Shown here one piece after another: positions 20,401 to 30,191 of a stretch of 64,000 bases of DNA. A program made the translations under genes and the position numbers. Under the pieces are notes generated by a model that worked only from the letters and a program-made list of their open reading frames with translations, had not been told where the DNA came from and did no database searches. Numbering within the stretch: the stretch's first letter is position 1; every line of letters starts with the position of its first letter. Origin of the DNA: Salinispira pacifica. GTDB lineage: Bacteria; Spirochaetota; Spirochaetia; DSM-27196; Salinispiraceae. The stretch is taken from contig NC_023035.1 in assembly GCF_000507245.1 (NCBI RefSeq), positions 3,329,570-3,393,569 on the forward strand. The letters are read 5' to 3'.

Positions 20401-23400
20401 CACGTTGAGGTTTTCCCCTTCAACAGGGGTATTCAGGATGAGTTCCGGAGCAAGGGTATCGAAGCTTACCCCGTCTATTGTTCTGTCAAAAACCTGGCCG
20501 TCAACGGTTTCCAGTTCCAGCTTCAGCTCTTCCCAGCGGAGAACCTCTGCTGGAGTGAGGCGGACGATCCATGAACTTCCCGCCTGATCCACCCCGGCCG
20601 CGGGAAGACCCGCAGGCCTTGCAGTATCGGCCCCGTCGACATTCACGCTACCATCCCCTGAAGCGGATGCAGTTGCCGTTCTCGCGGCTTCCGGAGGTCG
20701 GCCGTTAAACAGATAGATGTAGCTGCCCGGCTTCTCTTCAACAGGATACCAGCCTTCCCGGTCGTCAATAATCCGGTTCTCCGTCGATTCCCTGAGGTGG
20801 AAATCCAGAAAACCGGTGACTTCTCGACCGAACTCATCGCTTATCCGCAGGCTGATGCCATGCCGCCCCGCCCTGAGACTGCGGTCCCGGTTTTCCAGGG
20901 GAACGGCAAAAGCGTACCCGCCGGCATCCCGGGAGCTGAGGTTCAGCTCTATCTCTTCACCGCCGTCCAGTACGTATACGGCCTCTTCAATTTTTCCGTC
21001 ATAGTCGAATGTTCCCGTTATTGCCGCCGGCTCTTCGCCGGAAAAGCGGGGGATTTCTTCCAGCTGCCTGTCAGCGAACACCAGCGTGCCGGTTTCCGGG
21101 GCGATGGTGAAGCTCACGCTTGCGGAAACGCTTCGCTCTCTGCCCTCATCATCCCCTTCACGAAATTCAATATAGGGCAGTTCGGCTTTCAGCTGATGCT
21201 GCCCTGCACCGGGAAAGGGAAACTCTGTGAATGCTTCAGGTCCGCCGGATATGCTTCGGGGTTCGCCGCCGTTCAGGGAGATGAGAATATTCCCGGCATA
21301 CTCAAATCTGCCGTTCCCGCTTCCCTTGGACACAACCCCCACCGGCAGAGCCTGGCTATCGCCGTGGAGATCACGGGGAAGGAGCCCTGCGTCAGATGAG
21401 AAAAAGGGAATAACCAGCCGCATGTTCATACCGGCTTCTTCCGGAGCCGCCCCGCCGGATACCAAAAGGGACCGGGACGCAATCCGCCCTGCGGCATCTT
21501 CGGCATAGACGGTGATCATGCTTCCGGGGTATACGATTTCGGAATCGGGGACGCTGATCTCAAAGCTGCCGTCGCCGTCCAGGGCAACCGCTGTGCCCCC
21601 GTTCTCTTGGTTTGTTTGGCCATTTGTTTGGCCGGCTGCATCGGCAGATACATACCACAGACGCCGGATTTCCGTATCGTCCTCTGCGGTTCCTCTCACC
21701 ACGCCGGAGGATGCGGCAGTATCTTCAAGGCTGATATCAGGAGCATCCAGGTCCGATATGATCACCGGCAGATCCCGGGTGTACTGTGTACCCCGGTCGG
21801 TAGTAATGCGTACTGCGGCTCCCCGGAGAATCCCTGAGGTCCGGGCAGAGATGCTCAGCCTGTTTCCCCGGCTCCTGAGGCGGAAATCCGAAGCTGCGGC
21901 GGCATTGTCATCTCCGGCTTCGTCGTTTTCCGGATTGTCGTTTCCACCGGGGAGAGTTAATTCTGCCGACTCCACGTCCTGTCCGAAAAATACAAGGTCA
22001 AATACTTCCCCGGCCCCAAGAACCACCGCCTCGCCGGTAGGGACGGCTGCTCCGGAAGCCATTTCGGTCGCTTCTATGGGAAGCTGGAGCCGGGGTTCGC
22101 CGGTATACACGCTGAGGTTTTCAATCCACAGGGGAAAAATATTTTCAGACACAGAACCAAGCTCATCTATGGCCCGGATCTTCACCGGCACATATCCATA
22201 GGGAAGGGACGTATCTGTCGAATCGGCAAGAGGAAGAGTGAACTTCCACTGTGTTCCCGGGCTGTCATTTCTGCTCTCTGTGGGCCCGCTCTCTGTCGAA
22301 TCTCTTTCGGGCCCGCTCGCTGTCGATTCACTTTCAACGGCTTCCAGCTTCAGCTCCAGGTCATCCCGGCCGGGAATGCTGGCCACGATTCGGCCTTTTC
22401 CGCTGTGAAAGTTCACATATCCTTCAAGCCCTGCATACTCATCGCTTCGGAATCCGATTCCCGGTTCATAGGCCAGTTCGCCCGCCGGCTGCCGGCTGCC
22501 GGGCTCCCCGGCGTCGGAACTCCGGACACCGGTATTTCCGCCATTCTCTGCTGCACGGGGCAGCACTTTCGCCATTTCAACCCGGGGATTCCGGGGTTTC
22601 AACAGAAAATCACGGCTCAGCTCTTCGCCTTGAAGCCCGTAGATATCTTCCGCCCGGATACGAAGCTCATGCTCTCCCGGCGGAAGATCTGAAATATCAA
22701 TGGTAAAGCTCCGGGGCGTGTCGATTCGCACTTCTTCTCCCCGGTTCAGACTGTAGATAACCGCACCGGGAGCATCGTCGTCCAGCACCCAGCCGCTGAT
22801 CTGCTCACCCAGGCGGTAGGAGGGCAGTTCGTCTTCCCCCGTTTGATCCGGCTCTTCTCCCGGAGATTGTGTTTCACCCAGGGCTCCGGCAAAGCTGATG
22901 CGGGGGCGGTCGGCCTGAACGTTCAGCTCTTTGCGATAGCGGATATTGGTGCTGTTACCGGCGGGATCGGTGAGGACGAACTCCAGATCCAGTTCATCGG
23001 CTCCGCTGAGCTCCACCGGCGCCTGCCAGTAGGGGTTGCCGGGCTCCATCGCGATTTCCGTCGCTTCTTCTCCGCGGTAGGCCCAGCTGAGACTCTCAAT
23101 GCCGTTATCGTCCCGGGCGCGGCCCAGTACGCTGAAATTGCCATCGGCCTGGAGATCTTCAGTGGGATACACAATCTCCAGTTCGGGGGGAGTGTTGTCA
23201 ACAAACAGAAGGAGTGATGCCCTGGACCTGGAACCCTGACTGTCTTCTGCGCGGAACACCAGAACCCGGGGCCCGTCTTCCATTTCCCGGGTATCCACAT
23301 CCAGTGCGAAACTGCGCTCACCGGCGCCGTCCCTGCCTTTCAGCCGGATCTCATCCCACTGGTCGCCGCTTCGGATATGCATGGCCGCTACGCCGTTAGA

Positions 23401-24108
23401 ATCGCTCAACGTGCCGCTGACCTTCAGCCGGCCGCTCACCAGTCTGCCGTTCTCATGACTCTCGATGGTTATTTCAGGGATATTTCTGTCCAGAATAAAG
23501 GAAACCGCAGTTTCCGGACCGGTGAGACCGTTCACATCCACCGCCCTGCTCACAATGGTGTAGGGTCCGTCTTCCAGATCGGATACATCAATTGACGCTG
23601 ACCAGAATTCCTTCCCTTCGGCTCCATTGAAGCCTGATGCATCCGCGTCCCGGGGATCGTCTCCGGGGATCAGCTGATATTCCACGGAAGAAACCGCATC
23701 ATCATCCACCGCAGAACCAAGCGCGGAAAAATTCCCGGCCACCCGTTCGTTCAATGCGGGAAAGGTGACAGAAGAGCGGGGAAGATCAGATTCGGGATCC
23801 ACCCTGATATCCACAGGAGGGGCTTCAAGAATATTACCCGCCTCGTCCTCTGCTGTCACAAGCAGATTGTAGCGGCCGGGATCAAGCCCGCTCAAATCCA
23901 ACTGTTTGCGCCACTGCAGCAGGCCGTCCACCTGCCGGGGGACATTCAACAGCTCCTGCTCTTCTCCGGCTGAACCACCCTCTGAACCCACTGGATCCGC
24001 GGGAGTTGGAGAATCGCCGGGTGCCCCGGCTTCTTCCTGTGCGTGCACAGGCCATGTCAGCAAAACGAGAAAAATACACGATGTCAGAACGGTCTTGAAT
24101 GCCTTCAC
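17416..24108 (-). CDS. Giant Ig-like repeat protein with a C-terminal outer-membrane barrel
   Basis: About 2,230 residues. The GTG at 24108 is preferred because a GGGGTG ribosome-binding site lies 6 bases upstream and the protein then starts with a clean signal peptide (cleavage near PVHAQ-E). An upstream ATG at 24210 would add a non-signal leader. After an acidic linker come many Ig-like units similar to those of the downstream lipoprotein. The last about 160 residues differ: they contain about eight amphipathic beta segments and end in MRINLF, the terminal Phe expected of an outer-membrane barrel. The layout is therefore signal peptide, long Ig stalk, C-terminal barrel. Whether the stalk faces the periplasm or the outside cannot be read directly. 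It ends about 90 bp before the lipoprotein start, so the two should be co-expressed. Confidence 0.8.
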   Translation of the reverse strand: MKAFKTVLTSCIFLVLLTWPVHAQEEAGAPGDSPTPADPVGSEGGSAGEEQELLNVPRQVDGLLQWRKQLDLSGLDPGRYNLLVTAEDEAGNILEAPPVDIRVDPESDLPRSSVTFPALNERVAGNFSALGSAVDDDAVSSVEYQLIPGDDPRDADASGFNGAEGKEFWSASIDVSDLEDGPYTIVSRAVDVNGLTGPETAVSFILDRNIPEITIESHENGRLVSGRLKVSGTLSDSNGVAAMHIRSGDQWDEIRLKGRDGAGERSFALDVDTREMEDGPRVLVFRAEDSQGSRSRASLLLFVDNTPPELEIVYPTEDLQADGNFSVLGRARDDNGIESLSWAYRGEEATEIAMEPGNPYWQAPVELSGADELDLEFVLTDPAGNSTNIRYRKELNVQADRPRISFAGALGETQSPGEEPDQTGEDELPSYRLGEQISGWVLDDDAPGAVIYSLNRGEEVRIDTPRSFTIDISDLPPGEHELRIRAEDIYGLQGEELSRDFLLKPRNPRVEMAKVLPRAAENGGNTGVRSSDAGEPGSRQPAGELAYEPGIGFRSDEYAGLEGYVNFHSGKGRIVASIPGRDDLELKLEAVESESTASGPERDSTESGPTESRNDSPGTQWKFTLPLADSTDTSLPYGYVPVKIRAIDELGSVSENIFPLWIENLSVYTGEPRLQLPIEATEMASGAAVPTGEAVVLGAGEVFDLVFFGQDVESAELTLPGGNDNPENDEAGDDNAAAASDFRLRSRGNRLSISARTSGILRGAAVRITTDRGTQYTRDLPVIISDLDAPDISLEDTAASSGVVRGTAEDDTEIRRLWYVSADAAGQTNGQTNQENGGTAVALDGDGSFEISVPDSEIVYPGSMITVYAEDAAGRIASRSLLVSGGAAPEEAGMNMRLVIPFFSSDAGLLPRDLHGDSQALPVGVVSKGSGNGRFEYAGNILISLNGGEPRSISGGPEAFTEFPFPGAGQHQLKAELPYIEFREGDDEGRERSVSASVSFTIAPETGTLVFADRQLEEIPRFSGEEPAAITGTFDYDGKIEEAVYVLDGGEEIELNLSSRDAGGYAFAVPLENRDRSLRAGRHGISLRISDEFGREVTGFLDFHLRESTENRIIDDREGWYPVEEKPGSYIYLFNGRPPEAARTATASASGDGSVNVDGADTARPAGLPAAGVDQAGSSWIVRLTPAEVLRWEELKLELETVDGQVFDRTIDGVSFDTLAPELILNTPVEGENLNVLRISGTAADNDAFGIAAEENDASASSGRKTSQNTGGLPVLSYSLNGNNFRVLTQDSAVFPSGSPDNGASTGENDPAAADRNAGRRGAFSFAIGAEELIKAGADQGPLELTVRAEDASGNFTTVRRLLTLDTEGPEIEQILPGDEVVNGRNSLFFLVWDQFSHEPGGRFALAVPAAGNGESDGAEAGDEAPEDAAEETSEEAADEIELKFEEKQSEHGVLEHLLDLSPYAEFPRQVYLELSDSAGNTRRRDVDLNFDPASDKPKISMEFPEEDALFESDALFSGTVIDDDGVDSIRYRLDDGEYRRADTVEGANSFEIRIPFEELEDNEHVLDVIAVDIYGVESDVLSTPFRVSREKPRAQLLSPELGSTNGGTVTLEGSASDANGIESVWISLDGGNSFQQTRGGETWSYDLDSSILVDRSYLMLIKAVDGYGVESVSSSIITLDNTPPAMELSLPREGSEVEYSLPVQLRVSDELTVADIRYQITRLLPDATTDTAAAADDDGNAQEQQVGGETMLGGYFEPRRVVLEQIDISGLEPGLYNLSIFARDDAENESMVSRDIIRVIPENEGRLALLHPFDGSRVSGHFTLEGRAYAVDGEIPSQVVLTMDGSSFDVLKTDDNGYFSRSFEPGEIADGSHLFRILPDTASSADSENGGLIPRSRIDYRAEGPWVSIDSMGTGDFASQRPWISGRTGYFRESGPDGASEADEMSRKEQRELEKQYELVSLEYSLDNGSSFTSMRPREEWKFRLETQDLNDGPLSVMVRSRFASGETAVSRIFTRVDDTLPSVSIITPEENIALNEELEVSGTAWDANGLKDVQLTLRPRSKNSYEVPQFIQGLYVDLHVLGATYWEAGLGLTFFDNNVKLQVLGGQAPEGRFNGNVLGLKLLANVASLPYGFLFGPDWEFLSSSLAVGSAFQYFTMDSSTSQGSTEADGLVLGAVIVQLELLKVEIEKWNAMNAYAAYVENQFWFISSDIQGGIKYRLAFGMRINLF

Positions 24109-24351
24109 TTCAATCACCCCACAATCAGCCTTACGAGAATCAACAAACAGATGTACTTTTTTACAATGATGCAGTTTTACATAGATGCAGAATCCGGAGC
24201 AGTTTTCCACAACACCGCTTTTTATCCGGATATCCCCGATTATTATTATCGGGTTATAATATAGCTCTGTATAGTAAGAACCCCTCTAGGATAATGGCTT
24301 CTTTGGAGATATTGGTTTACAAATTTTCATTGATGTATGCTGATTGAATTG

Positions 24352-24370
24352 GCTATGCATTTTGCATAGC
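24352..24370. promoter_or_regulatory. Palindrome, possible operator
   Basis: GCTATGCA and TGCATAGC form a perfect 8-bp inverted repeat around a TTT spacer, in the middle of the divergent intergenic region. The symmetry and position suggest a regulator-binding site acting on one or both of the divergent transcription units. A small RNA hairpin is the alternative. There is no T-tract, so it is not a terminator. Confidence 0.4.
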
Positions 24371-24427
24371 GCAAGATGATTTCAATCATCCCCTCACCCT
24401 CACCAGCTCTATTTTCAGAAAAAAAAC

Positions 24428-24455
24428 TTGCCTAATTTCTGTCCGTGATTATAAT
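24428..24455 (+). promoter_or_regulatory. Predicted sigma-70-type promoter for the chemoreceptor
   Basis: TTGCCT (24428-24433) and a consensus TATAAT (24450-24455) are separated by 16 bp, about 80 bp upstream of the ATG at 24536. The surrounding sequence is AT-rich. This is a match to consensus only; no experimental signal can be seen in sequence. Confidence 0.5.
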
Positions 24456-24535
24456 TTATTAACAGAACAGCAGCGGGTATCCATGCTGCCCATATATCAA
24501 AATATCCTGCATCTCAGGATCCAACAGAGGTAGGC

Positions 24536-26386
24536 ATGACTGACTATTCATCTCTTCGTCGCAAGATTATTGGGAGAATCGTATTCGCATTTCTTACTCC
24601 CCCGTTTATCGCCGTTCTCACGGCGTTTTTTGCAGGTTTTATTCAATGGCCGGATGCAATTGCCGTGCTGAGCAGCCCCGTCGCAGTTCTGCAACTGGCA
24701 TTGATGACTGGAATTGCTCTGATACTGGGGATGGTACTGGTATCTGTGTTGCAAAAGAGCAGAGAGCACGAGAAGCATCAGACTGCTGCCATTTCAGCTC
24801 TGAAAGGATTTATCCCCCTGTTCCTGCTTATTTCCCTTATCCACCTGTTAACAGGCGGTATGGTATTCATTCATGCTGCAGGAATCGAGTCTCAGCTCAT
24901 GGGAACTGCCATCAGGATTATCCTCCTGGCCCAAATCGGATTAATTAGTCTGCCGGCGGGAGCAATGATCGACACCATTCTCATTCCCTACGCCACACAT
25001 CTCCCTCTGGACCGAAAATCGTTTTCCGTCCCCCTGAAAGCCAAGCTTGCGCTCATTATTTCATTTGTCTCGGTCTCCGCCTACCTCTACCCCATGGGCC
25101 TGCGAATTGGAGATCAGGCCATGGCAGGAATTGAAATGGGTGTCTTTGACCTGCTGGGCTCCAACATCGTTCCTCTGGTAAACCTCGTACTTGGCCTCGC
25201 ACTCAGCCTCAGTGTATTGAACAGCGCCATAACCAAACCGATTATCGCTCTCACACAGCGGATTCATGTTGCCAAAAACCACGACTACCGAATGGCCGAC
25301 AACCCTATTTTCCGGGATGAACTGGGACTTGCGGAGAACGAGTTCAATGAACTCATGAGAACCATCTCAGACAATATGTCTTCAAGCAAGGTGTTTCTCC
25401 ATGAGCTGGAAAACAGCAGTCACTCTCTTACATCAATGGTCAACGAAATAACCGCATCAGTGGTTCAGATCACCGCCAGCATCCAATCCATCGATCATCA
25501 GATGACTGACCAAAGCGCTCACGTAACCGAAACAAGCGCAGCAGTGGAACAGATTGCAAAAAATGTGGAAAGTCTCTCGGCAAACATTGACCTCCAGGTA
25601 GAAAATGTCAGCGAATCTTCAACCGCCGTTGAAGAAATGATTGCGAATATTTCCTCAATTTCTAAAATCAGCAGCGATGCCAAGGATTTGAGCAACGATT
25701 TGGAAACCACCTCCAGAAACGGTCTGGATCAGATAAGTGATTTACGACAGACCATGGACAGAATTGCAGCCAATTCCGAGAGTCTCCAGGAGGCAAACAA
25801 ACTCATTTCGGATGTTGCAGGCCAGACAAATCTTCTGGCCATGAATGCGGCAATAGAAGCAGCCCATGCCGGTGATTCGGGAAGAGGGTTCAGCGTAGTG
25901 GCCGACGAAATCCGCAAACTGGCCGAGACCTCCGCCGAACAGTCAAAGACCATCTCCAATAACCTGAAAGCGGAAGCGGACAGTGTTAACACCGGGGTGC
26001 TTCAGACAGAATCCGCCGAACATGCTCTAGTGGATATCTCTGCAGCGGGAAAAAAGGTTCTATCCATCGTGGACTCTATCGAAACTGCCCTGCATGAGCA
26101 ATCCAGCGGAAGCAAGGTCATTCTTCAGTCCCTGAATAGTGTGGATGAAATTTCAACCCAGGTGCGCTCCGGTGCTGCAGAAATGAAATCCGGCGCAGGA
26201 GAAATTGTCACTTCAATTCGAAGCCTCTCGGATATCTCCGAACGCATTACCCTCTCCACCGGGGAAATGTCCGAAGCGCTGAAAGAGATTCAACAGGCAA
26301 TGCAGGATATTCAGGAGCAGGCTAACAGCAACAACGAAGAAGTTCAGATTCTCAGCAGAGAATACGACAAATACACCCTCTCCTGA
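24536..26386 (+). CDS. Methyl-accepting chemotaxis protein with six membrane segments
   Basis: 616 residues. The N-terminal about 230 residues contain about six hydrophobic segments with very short loops and no periplasmic ligand domain, so sensing is probably within or through the membrane. A HAMP-like stretch follows (about residues 228-285). The rest is a long coiled-coil signalling domain with the conserved hairpin tip [16 protein letters not shown] and [20 protein letters not shown], which contacts CheA and CheW. Glu/Gln-rich flanking helices offer methylation sites. A GAGG ribosome-binding site lies just before the ATG, and a promoter-like sequence lies about 80 bp further up. The gene is monocistronic and converges on the histidine kinase next door, with only 26 bp between their stops. 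Confidence 0.93.
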   Translation: MTDYSSLRRKIIGRIVFAFLTPPFIAVLTAFFAGFIQWPDAIAVLSSPVAVLQLALMTGIALILGMVLVSVLQKSREHEKHQTAAISALKGFIPLFLLISLIHLLTGGMVFIHAAGIESQLMGTAIRIILLAQIGLISLPAGAMIDTILIPYATHLPLDRKSFSVPLKAKLALIISFVSVSAYLYPMGLRIGDQAMAGIEMGVFDLLGSNIVPLVNLVLGLALSLSVLNSAITKPIIALTQRIHVAKNHDYRMADNPIFRDELGLAENEFNELMRTISDNMSSSKVFLHELENSSHSLTSMVNEITASVVQITASIQSIDHQMTDQSAHVTETSAAVEQIAKNVESLSANIDLQVENVSESSTAVEEMIANISSISKISSDAKDLSNDLETTSRNGLDQISDLRQTMDRIAANSESLQEANKLISDVAGQTNLLAMNAAIEAAHAGDSGRGFSVVADEIRKLAETSAEQSKTISNNLKAEADSVNTGVLQTESAEHALVDISAAGKKVLSIVDSIETALHEQSSGSKVILQSLNSVDEISTQVRSGAAEMKSGAGEIVTSIRSLSDISERITLSTGEMSEALKEIQQAMQDIQEQANSNNEEVQILSREYDKYTLS

Positions 26387-26412
26387 CATTCTTCCATTGT
26401 GGGTGGATGGAT

Positions 26413-28277
26413 TTACCCGTCCCGGGGCAGCTTCAGGGTAAAACAGGTCTGTTCATCCCCGCTTTCCAGGTCGATACTTCCTCCATGGCGCTCAACCACG
26501 ATGTCCCGGGCGATGCTCAGTCCCAGCCCGGTTCCCTGGCCGTTCTGCTGCCCGAGTCTTTGGTGGTGAAAAAGGGCTCGAAGATCTGTTCCCGGATTTC
26601 CTCAGGAATGGCCGAGCCGTTGTTGCAGATCCGGCAGCCCACCGTGTCATTATCGTAGAACGTCTCAATGCTGATTCGGGGGGGACGTTCACTGTTATCC
26701 TGGACGGCATGAACCGCATTGGTGATCAGGTTCAAAATCACCTGATTGATTTCTCCGGAATAAGCTGATACCGGGGGCAGTTCGGCATACCGGGCCTCCA
26801 GGTCAATCCGGCGGCTTGCCTGCATCAGCTCTCGGGTAATCTCCAGCGTACTGCGGATGCCCCGGTTCAGGTCATACAGCTCCATCTCCTCCCTCTTCCC
26901 CGGCCGGGAGAAGTGGAGCAGATTGTCCACAACAGCCAGAATACGCTGGAACCCCTCCTCTGAATCCTGGAGAAGTTCGCGAATTGTCAACAGCTGATCC
27001 GAGGGGATCTCGTTTTCAAATTGTACGCCCAGGGCTTCAAGCTTTTTGCGCAGGACCCGGAAGTTGCTCTGGAGGTAGCCCACCGGATTACGCATCTCGT
27101 GGGCAAGGCCGGCGGAGATCTGCCCGATGGATGCCAGCTTCTCCCGGTGGATCAGGCGCATTTGGGTCTCTTTCAGTTCTTCGTTGGCCCGGCGGGCATC
27201 GTCCAGGAGGGCCAGACGCTCCAGGGACAGGAGCACCTCTTCGCTTATGTCGGAAATCATCACCAGGGTGCCCACCTCCGAGGATGCAGATGCGGCAACG
27301 CTTCGCCCGGGCAGGCTGCGGATTGGGCGGACATACACATCGAAGTGCCGTTCTCTGCCGTCCATCTCAAGCTGCCTCTCAAAACTGCGGCTCCGGTTCA
27401 AATCGGTATCTCCCAAAAGAGCCACCAGCAGGGGAATCTCGTTGCGCTGCAGACCCAGGTTCTTTCCGGAAACATTCAACAGAGCTTCCGATGCGGAATT
27501 AATATCAACCAGCACACCCCCGGTATCAAAAATAAGCACCGCCTGATCCATGGAATCGATCACCAGATTCCTGGCCCGGGGAACAATTTGAAGCATTCTC
27601 TGCCAGAACACGCCGATGAAGAAAAACACCCCGGTGACCGCAAATGCAATGGGGGTGAAATCCTTGTAGCGCAGAAAGCTCAGGGGGAGCAGATACAGCA
27701 TATTCACCACAAGGGGAAGGGACACCCCGGCTATGACCCAGAATGCACGGTTGGCATACACCCTGTCGGAAAGAATAATGTAGCGGATGATGATCAATGC
27801 ACCGAACAGGAGCAGAGCATAGTGAAAAGCCCCATTGAACCAGAACCACAGACCGTATTCCGGTTCAACCGTGGAAACCCCGAACCGTGTCAGGTAATCC
27901 ACCGACACATAAATGAGCCCGTGCTGCCTTGCGCTGAGCACCAGCAGGGTGGACAGCACCGGCACCACCGAAAGGAATCCCCACAAAAGCCTCTTTCGGG
28001 ATATTCTTGCCTGAGTAAAGGAAAACGCAAAATGAAGCCACACAACCGGCAGCGCCGAATAAAACGGGAACTGGGCCACCGCCCAGTTATAGGTCCAGGT
28101 CTCCGACTCGGCGATCAGCTCCAGAATATTGGTGATCACCAGCAGCGCCGCCAGGACAAAATACACCATCAGCGCCTTTCCCACCGCTTCCCGGCGGTAA
28201 CGCCACAGCACCACCTGGGTAACGATGATAATCCCCAGAGCTATGGGGGCAAGAATCAGAAACATGGTGTATTCCAT
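26413..28277 (-). pseudogene. 7TM sensor histidine kinase, frameshifted in the ATP-binding domain
   Basis: The open frame (stop at 26517) gives 586 residues: seven N-terminal membrane segments (to about residue 230), a PAS domain (about 235-350), a HisKA dimerisation domain with the phospho-acceptor His in GLAHEMRNPVG, and the N box (NLITNAVHAV), G1 region and F box (FEPFFTTK) of the ATPase. It then breaks into a short nonsense tail. Shifting frame by one base at the CCC run 26551-26553 restores the missing G2 box (GQGTGLGLSIARDIV) and a normal C-terminus ending at a TAA at 26413-26415. One base has therefore been lost inside the ATP lid. This means a recent pseudogene, a sequencing error or, less likely, recoding. 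No partner response regulator is adjacent. Confidence 0.8.
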
Positions 28278-28451
28278 GAGGTCCTCCTGATGAAACTTTT
28301 GGAGAAAGGTCCTAGCAATTGCTCATATGTAGGGCCTCCTGAAAAAACCCTATGCTGCAATTCTACCATACCCCGGAATATGTCAACATAGATTTCGCCT
28401 GGAGTTGAGCTGAATCAGCATACTCCAGAGTACGAGATGTATGGAGATTCC

Positions 28452-28769
28452 ATGAGGTATGGAAGAGCAATTAAAGAGTCGGTTCTCAAGAGGGTTCTGC
28501 CACCGAATGCTGAAAGTATACGGTCTGTTAGTATCGATGTCGGGATTGCCCAGCAGACAACTCGCAACTGGATGGCAAAGAGCGATCAAGGTATACTCGG
28601 TGATGATGTTCAGCTTGGTCCCCGACAACTGGGTGCCTCGGAAAAGTTCGCACTCATTCTTGAAGCCGCCAGTCTCAACGAAGAAGATCGCGGCCCCTGG
28701 ATTCGGAAAAAGGATTGCACTCTGAGCATTTACAATTGGTCGAGCACCTCCGGATGTCAGAAAACCTGA
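28452..28769 (+). pseudogene. IS3-type orfA transposase remnant
   Basis: The first about 85 residues (MRYGRAIKESVLKRVLPP, then a helix-turn-helix ending in TTRNWMAK) match the small DNA-binding OrfA found with IS3-type transposases. The ATG at 28452 has a GGAG site upstream. Near 28705 the frame is lost: the typical continuation KGLHSEHLQLVEHLRMSEN is present in the next frame, which fits loss of one G. No orfB follows, so this is a dead fragment. Downstream bases 28770-29006 contain nothing I can assign. Confidence 0.7.
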
Positions 28770-29018
28770 TTTTCAAACAATCTGATCTCATGTTCCTATC
28801 CGTAGCGGCGTTGTATCCAAACACATATCATATTCTCTTAAATTAAATGGCTGCAGCATACCTTTCTGCGAAAGATATGGCATTCAATATCCTTCTCGTC
28901 TGGAAGTAACTGAGTTCACTTCGATTCAACGGTTTTTACAAGTTTTCCCGTAGACTTTTCTTCGCGTACCCACCACAACTCTTGCGCTCCGGTATAACTT
29001 TTCCACTATGTTTATTTG

Positions 29019-30191
29019 TCAAGCAGCATCTCGCTCTTTCTTGCATTCCTCCAGTGTTTTTTGATACTCGACGAGTTTTCGCCGATATAGTTCCTCCTTT
29101 AACCAGTGAAATCGTTCTCCCTGGAGTAACATCCGGCGCATCACGCCGCATAGCCGCCGGATCATCGCGATCCGCGCTCGCCCACTGCCGCGTCGAGCTT
29201 TGAGCTCTTCGTAGTCGCGCTCCCATCCCGGCGTTCCTTTGATCGTCTGGTAAATCGACTGCGTGAGGATCGTCCGGCTGAGCTTCCGTGATTCTCGGGT
29301 GATATGCCCGGGACGACTCTTGCCGCCCGAATCATGACATCGCGGTACCAAACCGAGATAGGCGTTCATGCGCCGCAGGCTCGGGAAACGGTGAACATCT
29401 CCAACGTCAGCTAGAAAGGCTGCGGCGGTCAGTGGCGTGATGCCGGGGATAGTAATCAAAAGCTGGATCTGCTCATCCAGTGGAGTACTCGCCTCCACGA
29501 TTTTCCGGCTGAGCCGCTCTTTCGATTCAGTGATAGTCCATAGCAGATCAACTTGGATCTGCAGCGCATCAACGATGACCTCCCAGATGTGTCGATCAGC
29601 GAGGATCTCGGCGACGGACTCTTTCCCCTTGAAGAGTCGCGATCGTTCGGTTGAACTCACGGTTACCCCGTCCTCGGCGAGCATCGCCTGGATAGTATTC
29701 TTCAACATGCGAATCTGGCGATTAAAGAGGTTGTAAACGGCAAACAGCCTCCGCGGCGTCCGGATCGTCTCACTCGGCTTGTACACCGTTGGGATACCGA
29801 ACTCACACGGATGCATGGCCGACCAGGCCCGATGACCAGATAGACCCATAGCGCTTTAGCCATGTTGCGTGCATCCTGCCGATCGGTCTTATTCCAGGAA
29901 TCGGTGATGATGCGAAATCGCATCGGATCCAGCACGAAGCACTTAGCCCCCTGAGCCTCGACACGGTCGGCCCCGGTTTCATGGGCGAGCAATGAGCGCC
30001 AGCGAATGACCAGCCAAATAGAAAATTCCGCAGGACGCCTCGATTACAACCGCGTCGTCCGGACCCAGCTCAGCGAGATACGCCTCCATCTGACATGATC
30101 TAAGAAACCGCATCTCGCGCCCGCCACGATCAAGCACAGATACTGTCGAGTACCTCTTATGCTGATCGATACCATGAAAACGTGTAACCAT
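29019..30191 (-). pseudogene. IS110-family transposase with two frameshifts
   Basis: Three pieces in different frames add up to one transposase. The ATG at 30191 follows an AGGAGGA ribosome-binding site. The first piece has the DEDD-domain start (FHGIDQHKRYSTVSVLD) and VVIEASCG. After a frameshift near 29985 the second piece carries TDRQDARNMAKALWVY. After another near 29830 the third piece holds the coiled-coil linker and the C-terminal Transposase_20 domain (LLITIPGITPLTAAAFLADVGD and the conserved Ser-containing end). All landmarks are present in order, so inactivation is recent, by small indels. Orientation and the short 3' end put the noncoding segment upstream of the gene. Confidence 0.8.

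Larger units (their letters stand above)
24109..24535. other. Divergent intergenic region between the Ig operon and a chemoreceptor
   Basis: A 427-bp stretch without a convincing gene. It holds the leader of the Ig-repeat operon on the - strand, a small dyad (CCCGAT, 7-base loop, ATCGGG at 24235-24253), a palindrome at 24352-24370 and a promoter-like sequence for the chemoreceptor at 24428-24455. A reading frame covering the first hundred bases on the - strand lacks a ribosome-binding site and was treated as leader. Confidence 0.6.

Noticed and set aside
26551-26553. Programmed frameshifting in the histidine kinase
   Set aside because: There is no slippery heptamer, only a three-base C/G run, and no stimulatory hairpin I can see. 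A simple indel or sequencing error is more likely.
27021-28391. A 456-residue + strand reading frame opposite the 7TM histidine kinase
   Set aside because: The translation is rich in His, Gln and Gly and has no recognisable family, whereas the opposite strand encodes all histidine kinase motifs. It is a shadow of that gene.
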